Shown in pieces: positions 27,480 to 38,300 of a stretch of 64,000 bases of DNA (position 1 is its first letter; each line of letters opens with the position of its first letter). The translations under genes were made by a program, and so were the position numbers. The stretch spans positions 1-64,000 of the forward strand of contig JADJTG010000016.1 in NCBI GenBank assembly GCA_016711285.1. Direction: 5' to 3'. Source of the stretch: Sphingobacteriales bacterium. GTDB lineage: Bacteria; Bacteroidota; Bacteroidia; Chitinophagales; UBA2359. The notes beneath the pieces were generated by a model. That model saw nothing but the letters and a program-made list of their open reading frames with translations, was not told where the DNA came from and ran no database searches.

Positions 27480-28741
27480 CCGCGCATCGCAACAACGGGG
27501 TCTAATTTAGAGGCTTGATAAGCGGGAATAAAACCGGAAATAATGCCGACAATTACAGAAATCAAAATACCCAGCGTGATATTGGAACGGCTGAGTACAA
27601 ACTCCAAAGAATCCACATAATAATTGCCGATTTGCAGCACGATATACACCAATACCAAACCCACCAAGCCACCTAATAACGTAAGCAATACGGATTCGGT
27701 GAGAAATTCCAGCAAAATATAGATGCCGCGTGCGCCGAGCGATTTTTTGATACCGATGAGGCGCGTGCGCTCTTTTACCGACACAAACATAATGTTGGCG
27801 ATACCAAAGCCGCCCACCAAAATAGCAAAACCGCCAATCAGTGCGCCCGCCACACCGACTACGGCAAATATTTTGTCTAAAAATTGGGTGAGGATACTCA
27901 ATTGGTTGAGTTCAAAATTATCGGCTTCTTTGGGTTGAAGATGCCGCTCGGCACGCAACGTCTGGCGCAAATCGTCCTGCAAGAGTTCCAAAGGTACATC
28001 ATCGCGGGCTTTTACGGCAATAATGGGGTAAAAACGGCGGCTATTGATGTCCACAAGATTGCGGGCATAATTGAATGTAGTAATCGCCACTTCATCAAAA
28101 CCATCGCCCAAAATGCTTTTTCCTTCCTTTTTCAATACTCCTATCAGCGTCAAATCTCTGCCCAGCAATTTAATGCTTTTGCCCACCGGATAATTTCCGC
28201 TCGGAAACAGCAGCTCCGCCAATTTATTTCCCAAAATAACCACATTAGCCCCCTTGTGCGATTCTTCGGGCATAAAATAACGCCCGCTCTCAATTTGAAG
28301 GTCGTAAATAGAGCCAAAATCGTGCGAAACACCGATACAAATGGCTTTTTCTACCGTAGCAGTATGGTATTTTAGGTCTTTTTGCCCGATAAAAGCGCGA
28401 ATGGCAACTTTGTCGGCAGATTTTACTTTTTCTTTGATCGCTTTAAATTCCGCATAAGTGGGATTGGGGCGTTTGAGGTATTTCCACCAGTTCATACCCG
28501 GGTCTTCTTTCCACGATTCGCGCATCACATACAACACATTATTGCCCAAACGTTCAAAAGATTTTTTCAGACCGTCTTCAAAACTGTCAATCACCGCCAC
28601 TACCGCCACCACGCAAAAAATACCGATAGAAATGCCCATCAGCGACAGCGAAGAGCGCACACGATTGGAAACAATTTCGTGCAGGGCAATGCCGACAGAC
28701 TCTTGTACGATGCGTAAAGAAAGTAAAATCCGGTGTAACAT
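27476..28741 (-). CDS. MacB/FtsX-type ABC transporter permease
   Basis: A 421-residue inner-membrane protein with the MacB layout: one N-terminal helix (residues ~25-50), a ~230-residue periplasmic MacB_PCD domain (SLSLMGISIGIFCVV, then VVILGNKLAELLFP and GKSIKLLG), and three C-terminal helices of the FtsX domain (GVAGALIGGFAILVGGFGIA, and the conserved ERTRLIGIKKSLGA cytoplasmic loop). Such mechanotransmission permeases work with an ATPase encoded nearby, but none lies in the window. It is followed upstream (6 bases) by the amidase gene, so both may be one envelope operon. Confidence 0.88.
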   Translation of the reverse strand: MLHRILLSLRIVQESVGIALHEIVSNRVRSSLSLMGISIGIFCVVAVVAVIDSFEDGLKKSFERLGNNVLYVMRESWKEDPGMNWWKYLKRPNPTYAEFKAIKEKVKSADKVAIRAFIGQKDLKYHTATVEKAICIGVSHDFGSIYDLQIESGRYFMPEESHKGANVVILGNKLAELLFPSGNYPVGKSIKLLGRDLTLIGVLKKEGKSILGDGFDEVAITTFNYARNLVDINSRRFYPIIAVKARDDVPLELLQDDLRQTLRAERHLQPKEADNFELNQLSILTQFLDKIFAVVGVAGALIGGFAILVGGFGIANIMFVSVKERTRLIGIKKSLGARGIYILLEFLTESVLLTLLGGLVGLVLVYIVLQIGNYYVDSLEFVLSRSNITLGILISVIVGIISGFIPAYQASKLDPVVAMRG

Positions 28742-28747
28742 AAATGT

Positions 28748-29811
28748 TTATGGAACTGTAATAATGCGCGCTTTGGAAAAACCCAATTTTAGTGCTGTTT
28801 GTTGAGCAGCCTCGGCACTGGCGCGGCTGCTGAAACGCTCACTGAGCAAAAAACTTTTAATGCCGTTTGCATCGCTCTCTATATCAATTGTGCCTATTTT
28901 GCCGTAATCACCTTTGGGCGGAGTGAAAGCATCATAAGCATCGTAGAGCAATACCCGATATACAACAGCCGAAGCGGGCTGTGTGTTCACGATTTTGACT
29001 TCGGCGGCTTCGTCAAAGTCTTTTTTTTTTCACTTTTGCCTTCGGCGGCATATTTGTATTCCTTAAAAGCGCGATAAATGGCAGAAGCGATGTATTCTTG
29101 CCCTTCCTGACTATTGAGGTATTTTTCTTCGCTGCTGTTGGTGAGATAGCCGCACTCTACCAATACACTCGGCATGGCGGTTTTCCACAGCACCAAAAAT
29201 CCTGCCTGTTTTACGCCATTGCTTTTGCGTCCGGCGCGGCTGCTGAATTGATTTTCTATTTTTTGTGCCAATAAAATACTTTGCTCCCAGTTGGCGTTTT
29301 GAAACAAAGAAAACACAATTTCGGCATCAGGTGCTTTGGGATCGAAACCCTCGTAATGGGTGGCATAATTTTTTTCTTTTAAAATTACCTCATTCTCGCG
29401 CTTGGCAACTTGCAGGTTTTGATCCGATTTATGCTCGCCCATCACATAAGTTTCTGTGCCATAATACGAAGCACTCGACAAAGAATTGCAATGCACCGAA
29501 ATAAACAAATCGGCTTTGTTGCGGTTGGCAATATTGGCTCTTTCGTGCAGTTCTACAAAAGTGTCGCTTTCGCGGGTGTAGATGATGTTCACATCGGGCA
29601 AATTTTCTTTGATGTATTGCCCCACGAGCTTCGCGATATTGAGCGTGATGTTTTTTTCGTGTGCTACACCACCGTGGCAGCCCGGGTCTCTGCCGCCATG
29701 TCCGGCATCTAATACAATGGTTTTTATGTTGTAATTACCGTTTTGAGCCGATGCGGTGAAGATACAAGAGCAGAAAAATAAAAGAAAAGTAAAAAATTTT
29801 CGTTGCTTCAT
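28748..29811 (-). CDS. N-acetylmuramoyl-L-alanine amidase with C-terminal SPOR-like extension, one frameshift
   Basis: Periplasmic zinc amidase that cuts the peptide stem from muramic acid. A signal peptide (MKQRKFFTFLLFFCSCIFTASA) leads into an Amidase_3 domain with zinc ligands in VLDAGHGGRDPG, HEKNITL and ISVHCNS, and the catalytic Glu in VLVECGYLTNS. The frame ends in an A10 run at about 29025-29034. Adding one A carries it on into KDFDEAAEVKIVNTQP and a ~75-residue C-terminal domain with SPOR-like spacing (YRVLLYDAYDAF, FSSRASAEAAQQTALKLGF). The corrected protein is about 354 residues. The short frame at 28748-28990 is thus not a separate gene. Confidence 0.82.
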
Positions 29812-29951
29812 GTGTCTGATGAATTTTTATGGCGGCAAAAATGAAAAAATTAAGAATTTTGTCGTTGAAAGTTGAATAAAAGGACTTATTGCTTTTTTGA
29901 CTGATAAAACGAACAAAAATAACATTAATTTTAACAAAATAATTTAGACGC

Positions 29952-32593
29952 TTGCTACCAAGACTTTTTTTTATACAGCTTCATTTGTTGATGGCATTTT
30001 GCGGCATCGGCTTATTTTTTGAAGCTGCGGCTCAAACAAGCATTCCGAATGTGTCCGACAGCTTAACAGTTACCGCCACCGACAGCAGCAAAGCCGCCGG
30101 CATTTCCGTATTTCCCATCAGCCCCGACTCCATAGATGCCGCCATTACCTACACCGCCCGCGATTCTATTTTGTACGATATAAGTGCAGGAAAAGTGTAT
30201 TTGTACGGCGCAGCGCAGGTAGCTCAAAAAGATATTAAACTGCAAGCGGGTATTATTGAATTCGACAGCAATAAAAAAACCGTGACGGCACATTCCGTGC
30301 GCGACAGTTTGGGCAATTTAACCGAAAAACCTATTTTCAGCGAGGGTGAAAGGCAGTTTCAGTCGGAGGAGATGGCGTATAATTTTACCACCAAAAAAGG
30401 CACTATCAAAGCCGTAGTAACCAAAGAGGGCGAAGGGTATCTGCACAGCAAAAAGTAAAAAAAAATGAAAATGACGTGATGTATGCCGCCCACGCTTATT
30501 ATACCACTTGCAGCTACGAAGAGCCGCATTTTAAAATTACTACCGAAAAAGTAAAAGTTATTCCGAAAAAAACCATCGTGTCGGGTCCTGCAAATTTGGT
30601 TATTCAAAATGTGCCTACACCCCTTATTCTGCCTTTTGGCATTTTTCCTATCACACAGGGGCGTGCTTCGGGCATATTGATGCCTGCCTACGGCGAATCG
30701 CCGAGTTTGGGTTTTTTTCTCAAAGACGGCGGCTTATACACCGGTTTGGGCAAACACGCCGACCTCGCATTGCGCGGCGATATATATTCGCGCGGCTCCT
30801 GGGGCTTGAATCTCGCTTCGCAATACAAAAAAAGATACCGCTTCGACGGCAGACTGAGCGTGCGCTACGGAAAACTCAAGCAAGGCGATCCTTTAGAGGA
30901 GAATTATCAGGAAAGCAAAGATTTTTTTATTACCTGGACACACAACCAAGATGCCAAAGCACACCCTTCGCGGCGGTTCAGTGCCAATGTGCGGGCGGGT
31001 TCTAAATCCTACAACCGCAACTTTGTCAATACAACCAACAATTTTTTAACCAATACTTTTAATTCTTCCATCGCCTACAACAAAACCTTTGAAGGCACAC
31101 CTTTCAGCCTCACCGCCAATGCCACACACTCGCAAAACACCCAAAACGGCAATATAGACATCACTTTGCCCGAAATCAACCTAAATATGCTGCGCCAAAC
31201 GCCTTTTAAAAGAAAAAAAGTAGTGGGTGCGTCAAAATGGTACGAAAAAATAGGAATAGGCTACACGATGAATGCCCGCAATACCGTATCAACGGTGGAT
31301 TCTTTGCTACTCACCACCGAAACGCTCCAAAAAATGCGCAACGGCGTAAAACACCAAATTCCGGTGAGTACCAATTTGCAGTTGTTTAATTATATTTCCA
31401 TCAGTCCGAATTTTAATTACGAAGAATATTGGTATTTACAAAATATTCGTAAAAAATGGGACAACAGCATTTTTTATGATACTACCTACAACGCAAAAAA
31501 TGAAATCAGCAACATAGATACGATTTATGGCAAGATAGTAACAGATACTTTGCAAAATTTTAAAGCAGTACGCCAGTTCAGTGCTTCTGTGTCGGCAAAT
31601 ACGCGCTTATACGGTTTGTTTCAGTTTAAAAAAGGAACGATAAAAGCCATACGCCATGTGTTCACGCCTACGGTGTCTTTTGCCCTGCGCCCCAATTTCG
31701 GCAGCGAATTTTGGGGATATTATGATGAAATACAAGGCGACAACAGTGGTACGGCTTTGCGTTATTCCATTTTTGAGCAGGGTTTGTATGGCACACCGCC
31801 AGACGGTCGCTCCGGAAATTTGAGTTTTAATATTGACAACAATTTTGAGATGAAGCTCAAACCTTCGGCAAAAGATACGGCGGCAGGCGACCGCAAAATA
31901 AAGCTATTGGAGAGTTTGAGCCTCAGCGGTGCCGGCTACGATTTTGCCCGCGACTCCCTCAACTGGAACGCTTTTGCCATCAATGCGCGGAGTAATTTGT
32001 TCAATAAGTTCAATGTGGCGGCGGCGGTGCGCTACGACCCCTACCAACTCAATGAGCAGGGCAAACGCATCAACCGCTTGCTGTGGGAAGCCGAAGGGCG
32101 AGTGGCGCGGCTCACTTCGGTCAATTTCAGTATCGGTACTACTCTGAGTTCGGCTTCCAAAGGCGAAAAAAAACGCAAGAACCTCAACGGTTCGCCCGAA
32201 GAACACGAAGAAGTAGTGCAACGTCCGCAAAATTATGTAGATTTCACCATTCCCTGGGATATAACCTTCAATTACAATTTTTACCTAAACAAAGTATATA
32301 ATATAAAAACCAAAAGCGACAGCAGTATCATTACGCAAACATTCAATATGAACAGTTCGCTGCAAATTACGCCGCGCTGGAAAGTAGATGTTCTCACCGG
32401 TTTTGATTTTACCACCAAAGACTTATCTTATACCAGCATTACGCTTTTTCGCGATTTACACTGCTGGGAAGCCTCTTTTGTGTGGGTGCCCAATGGCGAC
32501 CGCCGTTATTACTTTTTTACGCTGCGCGTGAAATCGGCTATGCTACAAGACCTGAAACTCCAACGCCGCCGCGATTGGTACGATTTGGATTGA
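29952..32593 (+). CDS. lptD: LPS-assembly protein LptD, one frameshift
   Basis: Outer-membrane barrel that inserts lipopolysaccharide into the outer leaflet. Residues after the signal peptide form an OstA/LptA-like beta-jellyroll (ITYTARDSILYDISAGKVYL, GIIEFDSNKKTVTA). The frame then stops at 30458, just after an A5 run. Adding one A joins it to VKKNENDVMYAAHAYYTTC and the barrel, where IVSGPANLVIQNVPTPLILP and FPITQGRASGILMPAYGE are typical LptD sequence. Total about 880 residues, normal for this phylum. The start appears to be TTG at 29952 (LPRLFFIQLHLLMAFCG signal); the ATG at 29991 would give a poor signal peptide. Confidence 0.85.
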
Positions 32594-32640
32594 TGAAGCG
32601 GTCGTTTCGGCGGGCTCAACGAACTGCGTGTGTGTTCTCT

Positions 32641-35058
32641 CTACCGCACCTGCACGCTCAAAGTTTGTACTTCCTGCTGACCCTTGTAAAAACGCAGCAA
32701 ATAAATGCCGCCCGCCGTTTGTCGTTTTAACTCAAAACTGCCTTGGCGGTTGTGGGACAGTGTCTGCTCCTCCAAATATTCGCCGTTTACCGAAAAAACC
32801 ACCACTTTATCAAGGGGGGCGGAGCTTTCAAAACGAAAAAGCCCTGTGCTCGGGTTCGGAAAAACCTGTACGCTGCCGACGGCAGGGGCTGTTGCAGCGG
32901 GTACGGCAGTGGGGGCAGTGTCGCTTTTGGCAAAACAGTATTGCCCCGAAAACAGTTGGGTGAGGTTAAAAGTACCCTTTTTGTCGCTGCTGCTACCGCC
33001 GTTGAGGGTATAAAAATCGTATTTCTGCCATTCGTCTGCCGCAGTTTCGCGATACAGTAGCAGCATATTCTGTTCATCGGCGGCTACCAAATCTTCATCT
33101 AAATAGTTGCCGGTCGCGCTGCCGTCGTAGCGCAGTTGTGCGCCGGTATAAAGCGGATTAAAATTTCCTTTCACCTCCCAAAAACGGCTCGCCGAAAGTT
33201 GCGCGCCCCAGGGATTGTAGCGCAAAGTGTCGGGGGCTGTCCAGTGGTGTGCCACATGCAAAAAGGCAGGTGCGGCAAGCTGCTGATTGAGCGATACCGT
33301 CATTTTGGCTTTATCCAAAGTGTAATTTCCGGCATTGCTCAGGAGTGTATCTTGATGCACCGAAGCGAGGTGCAGCAAATAGTTGGGATTAATATAAGCC
33401 ACCTCTGCCCAAAAAGGCAAATCGGCTTCTATGGTGGTGTATTCGCCAGAAGCGGTGATATTCAAGGTGTCGCGCTGCGAAAAAGTAGGATCTGCCACCA
33501 CCAACTGCAAAGGCACATTTTGATGGAAAGCAGGTGCGCCGCGCAGTTTTTGCCGGATATAAATGGTAGCATGGAAACCTTGTGTGAGAAAATTGCTTTT
33601 CACAGAATCTACCACGAAGTCGGAGTAGCCGCCGTGGAATATCCACGCCTCAAAGAAATCGTGCATATCTTTGCCGCCTGCTGCCGTGAGTTGGTCGCGG
33701 AACTGATAAGAGTTGATGGATTGCAGGGCATAATTGTCAATGATGCTGTGAAAACCCGTTTGCAGGAGTTCGTCGCCCAAATAGCCGCGCAGGTTGTGCA
33801 TCATCGCTGCTCCTTTTTTATAAACGTGCGTGCCGTAGGTGAGTTCGTGCGGCACGCCCGAAATTGCCAGATAGCCGCCCTCTTCGCGGTGTGCCGTTTC
33901 CAGCACGCGGATATGGTTTTGCAGGGCTTCCTCTAAATATGCCTTTCTGCCATATACGTCTTCTATAAACAAATGCTCCGAATACGAAGCAATACCTTCA
34001 TTTATCCACATATCTTCGGCGGTTTCGCAGGTAGCCCAGTTGCCCCACCAGTGGTGCGACAATTCGTGTGCCATCAGCGTTTCCTGTGCGGTAGTGCCAT
34101 TGACGGCGTTTTTGGGATAGGCGATGTTGGTGGCGTGTTCCATAGCTCCGCTTGAAAAAGGCACCACCGAATAGCCTACCTTGTTCCACTGATACGCGCC
34201 ATACCATTTTTCGTAGCTTTGCAGGGCTTTGGTGAGGTGAATAAAGGAATTTTTTATTTTGGTGGTATCTTCCGGCACTACTGCCAATGCTATCGGAATT
34301 TGTTTGCCGCTGCTGCTCGCAAATTGTTGCTGCACCGTAACATAATTGCCGATTGCCACACAAGCTAAATAAGTGGGAATTTCGGTGTCCATTTGCCACA
34401 CGCTTGTTACGCTGTTGTCGGCATTGATGGTATTGCCTTCCAAATAGCCGTTGCAGTGCGCATTGCGACCGGCGGGCGAAGTGATGATAAAACGATAAAT
34501 GCTGCGCTCTACAAAATTATCAAAACAAGGAAACCATACCCTGCCGTAATTGTGCGGATTGGCGGCAAAGCCGACTCCGAGATTAAAGGCGTAATTCCCC
34601 GAATAATAAAAACCGCCCCAACCCGAAGCATCTTGCTGCGGCGTACCCTGATAATACACCGTGAGCTGCTGCATAGTGCCTGTCGTCAAAACAGTGCCCA
34701 AAGGAATATGCAGCAACTCGCCGCTATGCGTAAAGGGTATGGAGTTGCCCTGATACAGCACCGAATCCACCTGCAAACCCAATAAATCCAAATTAATATA
34801 GTCAATGCCGGAAATTTTGGCACTGAAAGCGATGATACAATATCCTTTTATTTTTTTGCCGGAAAAATCGGTAGCGTCTAAATTGATGCTGTATTGATGA
34901 ATGTCAATACTATCGCTGCGGGCGTTGTTGGCTACATTTTCCAAAGGAAGGGGCAATGCCTGACGATTGCAGCGCGGTTGGTTTAAAAAAGATTGTGCCG
35001 ACATTTCATTGCAGCACATCGCTATACACAACAATACGAAGCAACAGTATTTTATCAT
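32641..35058 (-). CDS. M1-family aminopeptidase exported by type IX secretion
   Basis: An 805-residue secreted zinc metallopeptidase. A signal peptide (MIKYCCFVLLCIAMCCNEMSA) precedes the N-terminal beta domain. The catalytic domain has the exopeptidase motif SGAMEHATN and zinc site HELSHHWWGN followed by WINEGIASYSEHLF, which supplies the second Glu ligand 18 residues on. The last ~80 residues are a type A T9SS sorting domain (VQVFPNPSTGLFRFES, then GIYLLRFYKG and a terminal basic residue). The protein is therefore released to or anchored on the cell surface, where it would trim peptides. No T9SS machinery gene lies in the window. Confidence 0.92.
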   Translation of the reverse strand: MIKYCCFVLLCIAMCCNEMSAQSFLNQPRCNRQALPLPLENVANNARSDSIDIHQYSINLDATDFSGKKIKGYCIIAFSAKISGIDYINLDLLGLQVDSVLYQGNSIPFTHSGELLHIPLGTVLTTGTMQQLTVYYQGTPQQDASGWGGFYYSGNYAFNLGVGFAANPHNYGRVWFPCFDNFVERSIYRFIITSPAGRNAHCNGYLEGNTINADNSVTSVWQMDTEIPTYLACVAIGNYVTVQQQFASSSGKQIPIALAVVPEDTTKIKNSFIHLTKALQSYEKWYGAYQWNKVGYSVVPFSSGAMEHATNIAYPKNAVNGTTAQETLMAHELSHHWWGNWATCETAEDMWINEGIASYSEHLFIEDVYGRKAYLEEALQNHIRVLETAHREEGGYLAISGVPHELTYGTHVYKKGAAMMHNLRGYLGDELLQTGFHSIIDNYALQSINSYQFRDQLTAAGGKDMHDFFEAWIFHGGYSDFVVDSVKSNFLTQGFHATIYIRQKLRGAPAFHQNVPLQLVVADPTFSQRDTLNITASGEYTTIEADLPFWAEVAYINPNYLLHLASVHQDTLLSNAGNYTLDKAKMTVSLNQQLAAPAFLHVAHHWTAPDTLRYNPWGAQLSASRFWEVKGNFNPLYTGAQLRYDGSATGNYLDEDLVAADEQNMLLLYRETAADEWQKYDFYTLNGGSSSDKKGTFNLTQLFSGQYCFAKSDTAPTAVPAATAPAVGSVQVFPNPSTGLFRFESSAPLDKVVVFSVNGEYLEEQTLSHNRQGSFELKRQTAGGIYLLRFYKGQQEVQTLSVQVR

Positions 35059-35380
35059 AAAGAAAATTGTTTTTTTTTGATAATAATCCCTCGAAATAAA
35101 AGGAATAGAAAAGCATTATAAATGTGCTTCAAAATTACATCATAAAATGAGATAAAATACTGCCTCTGTCGCAAAACCGCTTTATTCTTGTTGTTTTTCA
35201 GAGTTTCGGCGGCGTTTTTTTGCCTAAAAGTATTTTTTATTAAAAAAGTGAGCTTAATTGGGTTGTAATAAAATTGTTCTTTTTGCCCCTCCCGACTCCG
35301 ACAAATTTTGAAACTTTTTAAAAGTAAAAAACTATATTTACGCTTATATTTTTTTACCAAAAAAAACCAAACCGCACCCG
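35059..35380. other. Divergent intergenic region
   Basis: A 322-base AT-rich region between the M1 peptidase (minus) and the LRR-Roc-COR-TIR gene (plus). It must hold both promoters, but no clear TAnnTTTG element was found near either start. Long reading frames across it on the minus strand look like chance. Confidence 0.5.
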
Positions 35381-38300
35381 ATGAACCCCACCCCAGCCGA
35401 AGCCCTGCGCCGCATAGCAGCAGCCAAAGAAAACAAAGCAACAACTTTAGATTTGAGTAGATTGCACTTAACCGCCATACCGCCTGAATTGGAGGGATTG
35501 GGACATTTACAAGAATTAGATCTTTACGCTAATCAAATCAGCGAAATAAAGGAATTGGATAAACTGATTAACTTGAAAAAATTACACCTTTCCAATAATA
35601 ACATTTGCGAGATAAAGGGCTTGGAGAATCTGAGCAACTTGCAAACATTATACCTTTACCGCAATCAAATCAGCGAGATAAAGGGATTGGATAAGTTGAA
35701 CAATTTACGAAAATTATATCTTTATAGAAACCAAATCAGCGAGATAAAGGGATTGGTAAATTTGAGCAACTTGCAAGAATTATACCTTTCCGATAATCAA
35801 ATCAGTGAGATAAAGGGATTGGAGAATCTGAGCAAATTGCATACATTAGACCTTTATGGTAATCAAATCAGTGAGATAAAGGGATTGGAGAATCTGAGCA
35901 AATTGCATACATTAGACCTTTCCAGAAATCAAATCGGCGAGATAAAGAGATTGGAGAATCTGAGCAACTTGCACACATTAAACCTTTCCAGAAATCAAAT
36001 CGGCGAGATAAAGGGATTAGACAACCTGAGCAAATTGCAAAAATTAGCCCTTTTCGGCAACCAAATCAGCGAGATAAAGGGCTTGGATACGTTGTTGCAT
36101 ACCTTAGCGCAGCTTGAACATTTAGCCCTTTGGGGCAATCCGCTTTCAACAGCAGCAGATTTACACCTCAAAATAGATAACAACCTTTCTCAAATTAAAG
36201 AATACCTCAAAATACGCTCTGCGGAGGAGCAATTAATTTCCTTTCATCTTCCCGTCAAGGTATTGCTTTTGGGAAATCACGGAGCGGGAAAATCTTCTCT
36301 ATTGCACTACCTCACCACAAAGGAATTACCGGAGCATTGCGAAAGCACGCCCATTTTGCAAATAAAAGCCTACCCTTCGCCGGAGAAGCCCGAAATTTTA
36401 TATTACGATTTCGGTGGGCAGGATTATTATCACGGCTTGTACAAAATATTTATCCGCAACCCTGCCGCTGTTCAGGTTTTGCTTTTTCGGCAGTGCCATA
36501 ACCGCAACCATATCGCCCCCGACAGCGAGGGTTTAGAAACCGTACATTTTAATGTGCGCTATTGGTTGGGGCAGCAAAAATATGTAGCCGAACATCAAAA
36601 AAAGCCCCTGCCTTCGCCGCCCCTCCTCATACGGTCGCACAGCGATTGCGAAGAGGAATTGCCGTTTTCGGCACTTCAGGACTTTAATATTTCGGAGCAG
36701 CACGCGCTTATATTGCGCCGCTCCTTATCTACTTCCCTCAACGAATTGCGTTTGCAGGTAGTTGCCGCCCTCTTGAATGAGTCGGTTGAAAAGCATAGAA
36801 CTCTTGAGAATTTTGCCGACTGGTACGGGGATTTTTATCGGTATATAATGAGGCAAAATCAAACAGCCAATCACGAAGCGGTATCGGTGCAAGCTGTAGT
36901 ATTGCGACATTTCAAGGGTGCAAAAGCCGACCGCGAAGCCAAAGACAGCGAGCAGAAACGCTTGGATAGCCTGAAAATTCATTTGCAAATGCTATGCGAT
37001 GCAACGGGTTTGGTATTGTATTACAAAGATATAGCTCCCGACAAAATATGGCTCAATCCGATGGCATTTGTGCAACATATCCACCAAAATGTTTTTGATA
37101 AAGAGCGCATCAAAGATAAAAAAGGCAGAGTGGCGGCAACCGTCTTGGAAGACAAAGTGTCTCAGCCGGAATTGGAACTTCTGCAAAAACAAAAGGTGAT
37201 TTTCAGGCACGAATATAGCGACACAGGCGAACCGGAATATATTTTGCCCAATTATTTACCTTTGGCAAACAGCGACCCCCAATATGAGTTGCTGCGCTTT
37301 GGTTTGGAGCAGCAGACCGCTTTTAAAATGCGCTTTACCGATTTTTTGCCCTTGGGTTTCATCAATCAGTTGGTGGATTTATTCGGCAAGCAGCCCGACA
37401 AAAAAATATTCTGGCGCGATGCGCTAATTTTTACTTTTGAGCGATTTGCCAAAGTGCTGATAGAACTCAATTTTGAGCAGTTGGAAATTCGGGTGCAGGT
37501 TTATTTTCTTCCTCATCATCACCCAGCCGCCCACCACAAAGATGTGCTGCATTATCTGTTTTACACGCTTTTGGCATTGTACCGCGATGTTGAAGTGCTG
37601 ACTTACGAGGCATATAGAAGCAAAAATACCCAACTGCGGGCAGATAGCGACTTTGAGCAGCATCGGTGGCAGGAGTACGAAGATTTGTTTAGCAAAGCTG
37701 CCCCGCAGGATTTATATGTGGCATTGTCTGATGATAATTATGTCCGTTTTCGCGATTTATGCAATAAAGACGAAAATGCCCGCCGTATATCCGCCTGTTG
37801 CTTTGATGAACAAAACACGATAAAAAGCGATACGGTGCAGGAGGTAGCCATTTATCCTTATCAGTTTTTTACCAATAAAACATTCAAACGTATGACCCGT
37901 ATTTTTATCTCTTATTCCAAAATGGATTTACCGCTTATTTTAGAATTTCAAGACCACCTCAGCGCACTCAAGCGCGACAATTTAGTAGAAAGCTGGTTTT
38001 GCACGGAGCTGCTGGCAGGCGGCAAATGGAACAATGATATTCAGGAGCATTTTAGTAAAGCGGATATGGTCTGCTTTATGGTGAGTCCGAATTTTATGCG
38101 CACCGATTATATTTATGACTATGAAATTAAAAGAGCCTTTGAACGGCAAAACGAAGACCCCAATTTTAAGATAGTGCCTATTATTTTAGATTTTTGCCGT
38201 TGGAAAACCCAAGCCTACAATCTAAGCGATTTTACGGCATTGCCCTATACTGCCAAGCCCATTTGTGATTTTGAAAACAGAAATTTAGCTTGGTATATTG

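Noticed and set aside
28748..28990. Short frame as a separate small gene after the amidase
   Set aside because: One added A in the A10 run at about 29030 makes it the natural C-terminus of the amidase.
33136..33936. 266-codon plus-strand frame inside the M1 peptidase
   Set aside because: Shadow frame; the opposite strand carries the intact zinc motif and sorting domain.
34393..34785. 130-codon plus-strand frame inside the M1 peptidase
   Set aside because: Shadow of a well supported gene; no independent motif.
35055..35444. 129-codon minus-strand frame overlapping the Roco-TIR start
   Set aside because: Low-complexity translation, no domain, runs through an intergenic region and into a strong gene on the other strand.
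35489..36082. CRISPR array
   Set aside because: The regular 66-bp units lie in one reading frame and encode leucine-rich repeats; there are no spacers and no cas genes.
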